In this document: positions 32,380 through 42,283 of the stretch, in pieces
Position numbering within the stretch: position 1 is the stretch's first letter
Layout of the letters: every line of letters starts with the position of its first letter
DNA from: Tritrichomonas musculus
Lineage: Eukaryota > Parabasalia > Tritrichomonadida > Tritrichomonadidae
DNA length: 64,000 bases
Direction of reading: 5' to 3'
NCBI GenBank assembly: GCA_039105265.1
Contig: JAPFFF010000054.1
Span: 434,001 to 498,000, forward strand
Position numbers and translations under genes: made by a program
The notes under the pieces: model-generated
The model's database searches: none
Told to the model about the DNA's origin: nothing
The model's input: the letters and a program-made list of their open reading frames with translations, nothing else

Positions 32380-33093
32380 ATGTTTCCAGGCTACAAATCA
32401 AGTTTTCTTGAAACAGATCCTGAATTCATTGAACGTTTTGATAACTTTGCATTTGATGAAGTTGTGAACAATGATGATTTAGATGATAAAACACGTTTCT
32501 TAGCAATTCTCGCAACTCTTATTGGCTGCCAAGGCATAGATGAATTCAGGGCAATGCTTATTGCTGCCTATAATTTCGGTGTGACACCAGTTGAGATGAA
32601 AGAAGTTGTCTATCAGTCAGTTGCTTATCTTGGCATTGGAAGATCTTTTCCATTTTTAAAAGCAACAAATGAATTCCTTGTTCAGAAAGGTATCAAGCTC
32701 CCACTCGAAGGGCAGGCCACTACAACTACAGAAAATCGTTTAGAAGGAGGTGAAAAAGCGCAAATTGATATATTTGGAGAAAGCATGCGTGGGTTTGCAA
32801 ATGCTGGAAAGCCAGAAACAAATCATATCAACAAATGGCTTGTTGATAATTGTTTTGGAGATTATTATACACGTAAAGGCCTTGACTATAAACAGCGTGA
32901 AATGATAACATTCTGCTTCCTTGCAGCACAAGGAGGATGTGAGCCACAGCTTACATCTCATGCTAAAGCAAATATTAGATTAGGAAATGATAAAGCATTT
33001 TTGATAAAGGTTGTATCACAATGCCTTCCATTTATTGGATATCCACGTTCTCTCAATGCAATTCGCTGCGTTGAAGAAGCTGCAAAAGCCTAA
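32380..33093 (+). CDS. Carboxymuconolactone decarboxylase (AhpD/CMD) family protein
   Basis: A 237-residue protein with two CMD-like helical units (about 35-110 and 155-230). Motifs include LAILATLIGCQGIDEFRAML..AYNFGVTPVEMKEVVYQSVAYLGIGRSFPF and in the second half QREMITFCFLAAQGGCEPQLTSHAKANIRLGN. The family includes decarboxylases of aromatic breakdown and peroxidase partners. Without the classic CxxC it is not clearly an AhpD. Such genes are largely bacterial, and trichomonads are known to have acquired some, so lateral origin is a fair inference. TCACT at 32361-32365 is a fitting initiator. An out-of-frame ATG at 32372 precedes the true start at 32380. Confidence 0.8.
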   Translation: MFPGYKSSFLETDPEFIERFDNFAFDEVVNNDDLDDKTRFLAILATLIGCQGIDEFRAMLIAAYNFGVTPVEMKEVVYQSVAYLGIGRSFPFLKATNEFLVQKGIKLPLEGQATTTTENRLEGGEKAQIDIFGESMRGFANAGKPETNHINKWLVDNCFGDYYTRKGLDYKQREMITFCFLAAQGGCEPQLTSHAKANIRLGNDKAFLIKVVSQCLPFIGYPRSLNAIRCVEEAAKA

Positions 33094-33169
33094 AAATAAA
33101 AAAAAAAATAATCAATATACAAATTGTTTTTTATCTTTCTTTAAAATATAAATCAATCGATTTTACATT

Positions 33170-33965
33170 TAAATCAAAAAGCAAAAATGTAATTTATCAA
33201 ATCAAAAAGCAAAAATGTAATTTATCAAATCAAAAAGCAAAAATGTAATTTATCAAATCAAAAAGCAGAAACGTAATTTATCAAATCAAAAAGCAAAAAA
33301 GTAATTTATCAAATCAAAAAGCAGAAACGTAATTTATCAAATCAAAAAGCAAAAACGTAATTTATCAAATCAAAAAGCAAAAATGTAATTTATCAAATCA
33401 AAAAGCAGAAACGTAATTTATCAAATCAAAAAGCAAAAATGTAATTTATCAAATCAAAAAGCAGAAACGTAATTTATCAAATCAAAAAGCAAAAAAGTAA
33501 TTTATCAAATCAAAAAGCAGAAACGTAATTTATCAAATCAAAAAGCAAAAATGTAATTTATCAAATCAAAAAGCAAAAATGTAATTTATCAAATCAAAAA
33601 GCAGAAACGTAATTTATCAAATCAAAAAGCAGAAACGTAATTTTTCAAATCAAAAAGCAGAAACGTAATTTATCAAATCAAAAAGCAAAAATGTAATTTA
33701 TTAAATCAAAAAGCAGAAACGTAATTTATCAAATCAAAAAGCAAAAAAAGTAATTTATCAAATCAAAAAGCAGAAACGTAATTTATCAAATCAAAAAGCA
33801 GAAACGTAATTTATCAAATCAAAAAGCAGAAACGTAATTTATCAAATCAAAAAACAAAAATGTAATTTATCAAATCAAAAAGCAGAAACGTAATTTATCA
33901 AATCAAAAAGCAGAAACGTAATTTATCAAATCAAAAAGCAGAAACGTAATTTATCAAATAAAAAA
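33170..33965. repeat. 28-bp minisatellite, about 28 copies
   Basis: Unit AAATCAAAAAGC(A/G)AAAAYGTAATTTATC repeats with a period of 28 bp. Two variants are interspersed: GCAAAAATG and GCAGAAACG. A few units carry single changes (for example TTTTTC, TTATTA, an extra A). There are no unique spacers, so it is not a CRISPR array. Confidence 0.95.
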
Positions 33966-33976
33966 GCAAAAACTTC

Positions 33977-34260
33977 TTAAGAAGTTTTGGAAATAACTTC
34001 ACTTAAAGTTCTTTCAAAAAGTTCCTCATCGTTTATCCAATTCTCTATTTCTGAAAAAGTGCACTTGCTGTCTTTGGGGATGAATGGCAGGTGATTCTTT
34101 ATTGCCTTCATCCTTGTCTCGCACGCCTTCTTGAACCTCGGCACGTCGTTCGTCACTTCAAACTTGACGATCGAGTGGACGAGTCCGCTCAGGTGCTGCA
34201 GCGTCCCGTTTTTCACGTTGTTGACAGTGAAGTACAAAACGCACGCACAAACGAATCTGC
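33977..34260 (-). pseudogene. Unrecognised gene fragment next to the minisatellite
   Basis: An open minus-strand frame without an ATG, reading VLYFTVNNVKNGTLQHLSG and ending ELFERTLSEVISKTS. It has higher GC than its surroundings (third positions often C or G), unlike the AT-rich neighbours. It contains helical, charged sequence and no known motif. It looks like the 3' end of a gene whose 5' part is lost, possibly brought in from a GC-richer region. Confidence 0.4.
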
Positions 34261-34299
34261 AAGTTTAAGATAATAAAACATTTCCTTTTCTTTTCAAAC

Positions 34300-34880
34300 G
34301 AGAATCATAAAGAATTATTGCATCAAAATTACCTTTATCAGCGGCCGCTTTTAAATATTTTTCAGCTTCATTGAAATTGGGTGGAACATCAATACCAAGA
34401 GAAAATATATTTCCATATTGCATCATTGCTTCAGTATATTACCTTTATCAGCAGCTATTATAAAATATTTAATGGCTTCTCTTTTGTTAGTCTAACCATT
34501 GAAGGAACGAATCCTTTTTCTGTAGCAATTTGTCGATAATGAGCTGCTTCTTTTTATTTATTTGTAATCCTCCTTTTCCATGATCTAACAAAGTGGCATA
34601 TAATTCCATTCCAGCATTGTCATCACCATTAGATGCTATTTTAAAATACCATGCAGCTTTGTTTAAATCTTTTTCAATTCCATCTCCATCATATAACATT
34701 TTCCCCAAAGCAGTCATTGCTTCTGGATTTTCTTGCATGGCAGACAAAAAAAAAATATTTAGCAGCCTCTTTTTTATTTACTTCAATACCTTCACTATGC
34801 AACAAAATATATGCATAATCATATTGTGCTCTTTCAATATTAATTTTGAATGTATTGTTTCAAAAGAAGGACCCTTTTGT
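34300..34880 (-). pseudogene. Sel1-repeat protein relic
   Basis: Sel1-like repeats in more than one frame. The best piece, 34487-34747, reads NPEAMTALGKMLYDGDGIEK then DLNKAAWYFKIASNGDDNAG, the typical A..LG..Y..G.GV.KD..KA..YF..AA..G pattern. Upstream and downstream pieces (EAAKYFF, NFNEAEKYLKAAADKGN) are out of frame with it. Sel1 proteins form helical scaffolds and are abundant in trichomonads, often behind a kinase domain as at 55615-58769. This copy is broken by at least two frame changes. Confidence 0.65.
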
Positions 34881-35430
34881 TGAGACCGAAAAATACTCTA
34901 TTGAATTTTATATTCTATGAGTTAGTTCAATATTGAAATTCATTTTCGGTAAAAGTTTTGGTGAAAAATAAAAAAATCTCTTGAATGGTTCACTTTTTGA
35001 GGGAGAAAAACTCAAAAAGTGAAAGCAATTCAGAGATTTACGAATTTTCTTCCACACTTTTTGAGAGCATAGCTCTCAAAAATTTGTTACAGGAAATTCG
35101 TAAATTTTGGCCTCAACGATTAAATTTTTTATTATTCATCATTTTATTGATTTTTAATTTTTATGATTTCTATCTGTAAAAAAATAAAATCGAAAAGATT
35201 TCATGAAAATATTTTTATTCAATTATTTGAAATATATATCTGTATAAATCTTATATTTTAATTCATTTTTTAAAACGATATTTATGTATATTTAATTTGT
35301 GAAATCTCATTGAATTTGAAAGGAGAACCTTAATAAATGAGAATTTATTTGTTTTTGTGAATTATTTTCTCTAGTAATATAAGAATAATTGTTCATTAAA
35401 AAAGTTTTCCCTTTTATATATAAAACATTG
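34880..35430. other. Gene-free AT-rich spacer with small hairpins
   Basis: It contains short inverted pairs (TCACTTTTTGAG with CTCAAAAAGTGA near 34989-35022; TTTTTGAGAGC with GCTCTCAAAAA near 35057-35081). Weakly matching outer ends (GTTGAGACCGAAA near 34880, CCTCAACG near 35112) could mark a small decayed element. No gene is visible. Confidence 0.45.
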
Positions 35431-35436
35431 TATATA

Positions 35437-35827
35437 GAATATATACATATATATATATTCTATATATACATATATATATATTCTATATATACATATATAT
35501 ATATTCTATATATACATATATATATATTCTATATATACATATATATATATTCTATATATACATATATATATATTCTATATATACATATATATATATTCTA
35601 TATATACATATATATATATTCTATATATACATATATATATATTCTATATATACATATATATATATTCTATATATACATATATATATATTCTATATATACA
35701 TATATATATATTCTATATATACATATATATATATTCTATATATACATATATATATATTCTATATATACATATATATATATTCTATATATACATATATATA
35801 TATTCTATATATACATATATATATATT
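35437..35827. repeat. 23-bp AT satellite, about 17 copies
   Basis: Unit TATATATATTCTATATATACATA repeats with a period of 23 bp and virtually no variation, which implies recent expansion. It forms a spurious Tyr/Ile ORF that is not a gene. It directly abuts the truncated 5' side of an ankyrin-type gene. Confidence 0.95.
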
Positions 35828-35874
35828 GCAAAACAACTTGCAAATCAGAAAATTTATTTAACTAAAAACAAGTC

Positions 35875-36136
35875 AACTACATATTATTCACTACTTAAAG
35901 AAGCAGTAAACCATACTGACAAAATGTATGATAAAAGTGTTAATTTGATTGAATATGCTTCATTTTTTGGTTCAATTCAGATTTTTAAATATTTATATTT
36001 AAATGGATGTAAATCAAATATTTCGCAAAATTCATCCATAATGGTTTATGCAATTCATGGCTGTAATGAAGAAATAATTCATATTCTTGAAAAAAATCAT
36101 TCTTATTTAAAAAACTCAAAAAAATCATTCAATTAA
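35875..36136 (+). pseudogene. 5' piece of an ankyrin/DUF3447-type gene, out of frame with the rest
   Basis: Frame containing NLIEYASFFGSIQIFKYLYL, then VYAIHGCNEEIIHILEKNHS. This is the conserved N-terminal ankyrin block of the trichomonad family. Open frame extends upstream of the ATG at 35924 with STTYYSLLKEAVNHTD. It ends in a stop at 36136, while the matching continuation IKFFQNEAANYFYIND is in the frame of the next feature. A single frame change therefore separates the two. The first third of the family is missing, replaced by the 23-bp satellite. Confidence 0.6.
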
Positions 36137-36188
36137 ATTTTTTCAAAATGAAGCTGCTAACTATTTTTATATCAATGATTCATCTTTG

Positions 36189-38150
36189 ATGAAATCAATA
36201 AAATATTTTAATTTTGCCTATTTTCCAAAATTAAATTTTGATGAAAAAATGTGTAGACTTTTTGGCGAAAACGGTTATTTGACACTTTTTGAAATTATAT
36301 ACAAAACAACTTCAATTGATCCATCTTTGATATTTAATGATAAATTACTTATTGAAGTTCTTAAAAAAGGTCATTTTGATATTTTCAAATTTATTATGGA
36401 AAATAAGCCTGATAAGATAGAACTAAAAGTTGATATAAATAAAATTTTATTTATTGCAGTTCAGAATGAAAATGTAAAAGCAGTTAAATTTTTATTAGAA
36501 AATCCCAATATTGATATAAATAGTTATTTTGATAAAGGTAATCAAATTGTTCAATATAAAGATGATATAAATGTAAATACAAATGTTGATAAAAATGAAA
36601 CTGAAATTAAAGATATTACAAAAGAAAAATGTCAATTTATTGAATATAAAACAGCTTTGCATATTGCTGTTGAAACTGGAAATACAGAAATTTTATCACT
36701 TTTATTAAATCATCCAAATATAAAAGTTAATAGCAAAACTGTTGAAAAAAAAATTGGAGGTAGTGAAGATAGTTATGGCGATTTAGTTTATAATATAGTT
36801 TCATATACTAGAATCATGAAATCTGCATTACATATTGCAATCCAAAATAATGACTATGAAAGTGTTGAACTTTTATTAGATGATCCTTTTATTGATGTTA
36901 ATAGTATATCAAAACATGAATATCGCTATTATTACAGTTATCAAAGGGAGAGAAGTTTTGGTTATTGTGGTAATTCTGTAAATGCAAGCGAATTAAAGAC
37001 ATGTTTATTTTCAGCTATTGAAAATTTAAATATTAAAATTATTCAACTTTTATTATCAAAATCAAAAATTGATGTAAATCATCCATCTTGCATAATAACA
37101 AATCGTGATGAATTCAAAAATTATTTGGATATATTAGCTAGTGATGATGTTCTTGAAAAAGTAGATTTTTATGAAGATGATGATATAGAACCAAAAATTA
37201 TTGAACAAACACCTCTTTCACTTGCTTTTGAAAAAGAAAATGATGATATTATTTCTCTTTTATTATCATATCCTACAATTGATGCTCATCAAGATAATGC
37301 ACTAAGTAAAGGGATCAAAATTGGAAATGTTGATATTTATTATAAACTTTTATCTCAAAATAGATATGATGGAAAAGAATTTAATTCTGCATTACATAAT
37401 GCTGTTGAAAGTGGAAATATTGATATGGTTAAAACAATATTAAATAGGCCTGGAATTGATGTAAATGGCGATTTGAATGGTAAAACTGCAATTCAAATAG
37501 CAGCTTCAAAAGGAAATCTTGAAATTTTTAATCATTTATTATGTCATCCTGATTTTGATATAATGCACAATTATTGTGGTCAAAAAGCTCTGAATGAAGC
37601 TGCTGAAAACGGAAACCTTGACATTTTTAAAGTTTTATTAGAAAAGCCTGAAATTGATATAAATTATCGTTCTCAAACTGGATTTACAGTTTTGCATCAT
37701 GCTGTTAGAGGTCTTAATATTGATATTGTTAATTTGTTATTGGAAAGACCTGATATGAATATAAATGTTATGTCAAATGATAATATAACCCCATTTCAAA
37801 TTGCAGCTGATCTTCAAAATGTTGAAATAATTAGAGCTTTTCTTAAAAGGAATGATGCTCAATTTGATCCAGATACTATTTACCCGAATATTAATGGAAA
37901 TCAAGTAAAAATTGTTACATTTTCTTTAATTAATAGTATTAAAGTTGAAAATCCAGGAAATCAAGAAATTTGGAATAAGCTCGATGAGAAATTTTTATTT
38001 TATATTTTTCATAATTTTAGAATTTCATCCACATCAACCTTAAATTTTTTTCTTAACCAATTATATCAATTTAAAATACTGAATAAAATAATATTGAATC
38101 TAAATGCTATGCATGCATACCTTTTTTTCATCTTGTTATATTTTTTTTAA
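36189..38150 (+). CDS. Ankyrin-repeat protein (trichomonad expanded family)
   Basis: About 653 residues with at least ten ankyrin-like repeats. The pattern is TALHIAVETGNTEILSLLLNHP then NIKVN, repeated as SALHIAIQNNDYESVELLLDDPFIDVN, NSALHNAVESGNIDMVKTIL and AIQIAASKGNLEIFNHLL. Repeats form a protein-binding solenoid. Longer inserts occur near 120-150 and 190-215. The 3' end drifts into a hydrophobic tail (AYLFFILLYFF), which suggests the original C-terminus was replaced by neighbouring AT-rich DNA. The frame extends open upstream of the first ATG and fits the 5' piece at 35875-36136 after one frame change, so the locus may be a pseudogene. Confidence 0.75.
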   Translation: MKSIKYFNFAYFPKLNFDEKMCRLFGENGYLTLFEIIYKTTSIDPSLIFNDKLLIEVLKKGHFDIFKFIMENKPDKIELKVDINKILFIAVQNENVKAVKFLLENPNIDINSYFDKGNQIVQYKDDINVNTNVDKNETEIKDITKEKCQFIEYKTALHIAVETGNTEILSLLLNHPNIKVNSKTVEKKIGGSEDSYGDLVYNIVSYTRIMKSALHIAIQNNDYESVELLLDDPFIDVNSISKHEYRYYYSYQRERSFGYCGNSVNASELKTCLFSAIENLNIKIIQLLLSKSKIDVNHPSCIITNRDEFKNYLDILASDDVLEKVDFYEDDDIEPKIIEQTPLSLAFEKENDDIISLLLSYPTIDAHQDNALSKGIKIGNVDIYYKLLSQNRYDGKEFNSALHNAVESGNIDMVKTILNRPGIDVNGDLNGKTAIQIAASKGNLEIFNHLLCHPDFDIMHNYCGQKALNEAAENGNLDIFKVLLEKPEIDINYRSQTGFTVLHHAVRGLNIDIVNLLLERPDMNINVMSNDNITPFQIAADLQNVEIIRAFLKRNDAQFDPDTIYPNINGNQVKIVTFSLINSIKVENPGNQEIWNKLDEKFLFYIFHNFRISSTSTLNFFLNQLYQFKILNKIILNLNAMHAYLFFILLYFF

Positions 38151-38158
38151 AAAAAAAA

Positions 38159-38343
38159 ATCAAAGGAAATAGTCTGGATCATAACTTTTGCTGCAAAATA
38201 ACTACCTGTTTTTTTTCTCTCTCTGATTTCGTAAACAATACCAGATCCATCTTTAACGATTGTATTGAGTTCTTGGAATTGTTAATATCAATTTCTTTTT
38301 GTTTCATTATACAATTAAAATTTTGATAAGGGGTGGAAGCCAT
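38159..38343 (-). pseudogene. N-lobe fragment of a protein kinase
   Basis: On the minus strand, LNTIVKDGSGIVYEIRERKK continues into TGSYFAAKVM, matching the glycine loop and the VAVK lysine strand of a kinase. An ATG at 38343 opens a different frame (MASTPYQNFNCIMKQKEI) that changes before the kinase motif. The sequence stops after about 60 residues, with no catalytic loop. It is a short broken copy of a family common here. Confidence 0.5.
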
Positions 38344-38789
38344 ATTCTTCTATAAATAAAAAAAATAAATAAAGAGAGAAATTAGATGACAAAATGATTT
38401 ATTAATAAATACAAACAATATATACTGACGATAATTATATCAGAATTCCAATTTTTATGATATTTTGGCAAAATTTCACTTTTGATGAAGAAAAACAGAC
38501 GGTTTCGCATTTTTTTGCCAGTTTGGATTTTGTTTAACAAAAAATATTGGTGAATTTTGAATTATTTTCTTATTCTGTGGTGATTCAGAAAATTTGAATC
38601 GATTTCGATCGTTTTTAATTTGGGAACATTTTTTAGAGTTGATGGAATTTAAATTAAAACTTGTTTGAACATTCTTATTTGAATTTTGGGATGCATTCAA
38701 ATTCAAGGCATTTTTAACGTTGTAGTTAGATAAACGAAGAGATTCTTTGATATCCTCAACTAAAAAATTGTATCCTGCAATTTGTTTGA

Positions 38790-39281
38790 CTTTATTATGA
38801 TAATACACATTTTTCTTCAGAATGTTCATCATTAACACAAATAACAATTCCTTCTTCTGTAACTTCAATTGGAAATGATACTTTTAATGGATGTTCATCA
38901 TTAACGCAAATAGAGATTCCTTCTTCTGTAACCTCAATTAGAGGGAATGCTTTTTTAGGATGTTCATCATTAACACAAATCACAGTTCCTTCTTCTGTAA
39001 CTGAAATTAGATATTCTGCTTTTTCAGGATGCTCATCATTAGCGCAAATAATAATACCTTCTTCTGCGACTTCGATTGGAGAACATGCCTTTAAGGGTTG
39101 TTCATCATTAACACAAATAACAATTCCTTCTTCTGTAACTTCAATTGGAAATGATACTTTTAATGGATGCTCATCATTAGCGCAAATAATAATACCTTCT
39201 TCTGCGACTTCGATTGGAGAACATGCCTTTAAGGGTTGTTCATCATTAACACAAATAACAATTCCTTCTTCTGTTTTGTGA
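38790..39281 (+). pseudogene. BspA-type leucine-rich repeat fragment
   Basis: Read on the plus strand, this is seven 23-residue TpLRR units: CSSLTQITIPSSVTSIGNDT then FNGCSSLTQIEIPSSVTSIR and so on. The pattern CSSL.QI.IPSSVTSIG..AF.G is exactly that of BspA-like surface proteins, which are massively expanded in trichomonads. A longer ORF on the minus strand (38795-39289) is only its antisense shadow. The frame has no ATG, a stop before it (38787-38789) and TGA at 39279-39281, so both the N-terminal region and any membrane anchor are missing. Units 4-5 and 6-7 are near-identical, a recent 138-bp duplication. Confidence 0.8.
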
Positions 39282-39352
39282 GAGTTCATTGAAAAATTGA
39301 ATGAGATTTATTTAAATATGGGCAGATTTTTTTCTAGATTCATTTTAAATTC

Positions 39353-39718
39353 ATGACATTTAGAGGAGAAATCAGTGTGCTTAATAGAGTACGATATGAT
39401 TCTAAAAGGGCCTTAAATAAGCTTCAAGAAGATGGAATAAACTTTGCTGAAAATGTTCAACAATTTCAAATAAAAATAAAAGAATTGATTGGAGATCTTG
39501 AAAAAGTACATGATGATAAATGGGGAAAAATCGAATGTCAAAAGGACTATTTAATGGACTTAATACTTTTAGTTGATAAGATGGTTGATTATAACCAAAA
39601 TCCAACAATAGAAAAGCATGAGTATCTGAGAAGTGTAGCTCTTACATATGGTGGAATAATACAGGAATTTATACAAAAAGAAATGAATAAGCAGAAAGAA
39701 CGACAATTTAGATTTTAA
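39353..39718 (+). CDS. Small helical coiled-coil protein, unknown function
   Basis: A 121-residue charged protein beginning MTFRGEISVLNRVRYDSKRA. It is predicted to be helical throughout, with heptad-like spacing in NFAENVQQFQIKIKELIGDL and a basic end (EMNKQKERQFRF). No family is recognised. A TCATT initiator at 39340-39344 lies 11 nt before the ATG, and the frame is clean, so I believe it is real. It could be a cytoskeletal or complex subunit, but nothing shows which. Confidence 0.6.
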   Translation: MTFRGEISVLNRVRYDSKRALNKLQEDGINFAENVQQFQIKIKELIGDLEKVHDDKWGKIECQKDYLMDLILLVDKMVDYNQNPTIEKHEYLRSVALTYGGIIQEFIQKEMNKQKERQFRF

Positions 39719-40087
39719 TTTTTGACTTGCTCTTGCTCAAAAAGAAAATTAACGATGATATTCACTCAACACACAATTTGCCCAAAAAGTTCATTTTTTA
39801 AAAGTTTATTTGAAATTATAGATGAAAATAATTATTACAAATATTTTGCTAAAAAAAGAATTTTTATTATTTTAAAAGCTTGAAATTCCAGTAGGGTTTG
39901 TGTACTCTGTATTTTTTTAAATATGTACTCTCATAAATGTACTTTCAAACTTTTCCATGTGTACTACCGAAAAAACAAAAGTTTTTATTTTACCTTTATT
40001 CTTATTTTTTTTAATATTATTACTATTTATATATTTTAAAACAACAATATTTTTCCAGAAAAATTTAATTTTGAAAGAGAAATTTTA

Positions 40088-40225
40088 AACTAGTTCTCAG
40101 CGGTTGTACCAAAATTTGTGAGATCAAGGTCAAAATTTTTCTTATATTTTTTGAAAGAAAATAAAAAACGATAATACAATTTCATTCAATATTTCAAAGG
40201 TAAAATCTTCAAAAATTAGACCTTT

Positions 40226-40285
<60 letters not shown>

Positions 40286-41028
40286 AGAGAAAAAAAGTGA
40301 TGTTTTCAATAATAAAAAATCTTTCTATAAAACTTTTTTTCTTTATAAAAACTTGTACTTCTTTATGAAGTTATTTTTTCAATAAAAAAAGTACTTTTTT
40401 TGTAAAAAGGAAGATTTGAACCTATTTGAAAATGTTGTGTTTTTTCATCACAGAGTCTGTTATTATGATATAAAATATAAACTTTTCTTTAATATGTATT
40501 CTTGTTTTAGATCTTGTAATACATTTTCAATTAAAAACTCATGAAATTGCTTGACTCTAAAATACTCAAAAAGTTTTTATGAAACTGATTTTTTTATTGA
40601 AAAAGTTTGTTTTTTAAAAAAATTCAAATGTCAGAAAACAAATATACATTTTCATTAAAAAAACTGTTTTCATAAAAAAGTTATTTTGTAATTGAAAAGC
40701 ACACTTTTTTTATCGAGATTTTTTTTTTTTTTATAAAAAGGTCTATTTATCAATCATTTTTTAATTTGTATTGCACTAATAAGGTGATTAAAAAATATGC
40801 GAAATAACTCTATTTAACAAGATTAAAACATAATGCATGGATACATTATATCAATACAAAACAATTTTATATCAAGAAATAAAAAGACTTGGTACAATCG
40901 CTTATTCCTATTATAAATATTTTGAATAGGAATAAGCAGTTGTACCAAGTTATAGAATATTTGAAAGTAGATAAAATGTAAATATTTGAATTGCACTCAA
41001 ATTTTGGTACAACCGTTGAGAAGCAGTT
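40088..41028. mobile_element. 941-bp MITE with about 30-bp inverted ends and TA target site
   Basis: The left end AACTAGTTCTCAGCGGTTG continues to TACCAAAATTTG, with its complement at about 41000-41028. TA flanks both sides (40086-40087, 41029-41030). An internal palindrome (CTTGGTACAA...TTGTACCAAG, about 40888-40951) repeats part of the end sequence. A run of 54 A lies at 40230-40283. No transposase is present. Confidence 0.65.
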
Positions 41029-41092
41029 TAATTTTTAAACCACAAAATAAAATTTTTTTCCAATCTTTTATTGAAAAAAGCTTTATTAAATA

Positions 41093-41651
41093 CAGCGTTT
41101 TTTGATTTGGGATGCAGTATTGAAAATTGAAAGGATTTCGTTACAGTTTAAGTGAATTTTAAGGGATTTATTTTGGTTATTTTTCTAATTGAGAGAAGGA
41201 AAATGTATATTCAATTTCAAAAAATCATCGTATCTTTGAAAATAATGTATTTTTCTGATATAATAAATTCTATTTCGTTTTAATATACTATATATAATTA
41301 TTTTAATTTCTCAAAAATTATATATTAAATATTTTTAGTTTCATTTTCATGTTTTATTATTTTGTGAGAGAAATATCGTCAAAATGAAAATCCAGCAATT
41401 TTATTTAGAAATATTTTATATTATAAAATATTTGTTGTTTACAATATGTAATAAACATCATTATTAATATGTAATATGTAATATATAATAAATAATCAAA
41501 ATTAATTAAGATATTCTGATTTTATTAAATTGAATTTACATTTTCCTTCTCTCAATTAGAAAAATAACCAAAATAAATCTCTTAAAATTCACTTAAAAAA
41601 TAACGAAATCTTCTCAATTTTCAATACTGCATCCCAAATCAAAAAACGCTG
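41093..41651. mobile_element. 559-bp MITE with about 120-bp inverted ends and TA target site
   Basis: The left arm (CAGCGTTTTTTGATTTGGGA onward, 41093-41215) and the right arm (about 41528-41651) are inverted copies with a few differences. TA flanks both (41091-41092, 41652-41653). It lies just downstream of the 941-bp MITE, and coding-like sequence begins immediately after it, so it may have inserted into the gene fragment at 41655-42080. CAGY-type ends plus TA are usual for Tc1/mariner-like elements. Confidence 0.75.
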
Positions 41652-41654
41652 TAA

Positions 41655-42080
41655 TGCAAAATCAAGTAATAATAATAATCAAAGTCATGCAATTTATATA
41701 ATGAAAAAGTGACAATTTCACACTGCGATTTTGTCAATTGTGGCTCTGGTCAAAGTACATATTCAATATTATTAGATGTGTACAATTATGACTTTTTTAA
41801 AAACAAGGTAACTTTCATTAATATCCAAAATTCATGTGGATGCATATCTTGCATTAGAGTATCAAAGCATGTATATAAAAATAACGTTTTTCATAATGCG
41901 AAGAGAAGTGGAAATTATAATTCAGTAGGAATAGATGAAAACTGTGATTCTTATTCAAATAAAATAATAACAATTATCATTAACACTTTTGATACAATTT
42001 TAGGTACATGTCAAGGTTCCTGCATCTATATTAACTTTAAAGGATACAATTTTTTGGTTCAAAATTGTCAAGAAGGTTGA
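41655..42080 (+). pseudogene. Right-handed beta-helix (Pmp-like) protein fragment
   Basis: Reading begins without an ATG and contains VTISHCDFVNCGSGQSTYSI, then NNVFHNAKRSGNYNSVGIDE and IYINFKGYNFLVQNCQEG. Short strands with N..F.N and cysteines at regular spacing match the parallel beta-helix found in trichomonad polymorphic-membrane-protein-like surface proteins. Only about 130 residues remain. The 5' side is cut by the 559-bp MITE, and there is no signal peptide or anchor, so it is a truncated relic. Confidence 0.55.
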
Positions 42081-42283
42081 TTTTTCATGAAGATGGAATT
42101 ATTATGTTAATAACTGATGAACAACGAATATATATAAATAATATTACTTGGTTTAGAAATTGAACAGAGGAATATACTCTATATTTAACTAACAACTTGT
42201 TAATCAAATGAATTTCCAAAATCTTTCACCTTTTTTTTTTCAGACACTTCTGAAAACTCTTTCTTTTTATTTAAATATATCAT

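Noticed and set aside
33170-33965. Regular repeats considered as a CRISPR array
   Set aside because: Units are contiguous with no unique spacers, and the genome is eukaryotic.
35389-35865. Tyr/Ile-rich 158-residue ORF
   Set aside because: Produced by the 23-bp AT satellite; no start context and no complex sequence.
38795-39289. 164-residue minus-strand ORF with 23-residue TEEGIVICVNDEHP repeats
   Set aside because: It is the antisense of BspA-type LRR units coded on the plus strand, which match the family exactly.
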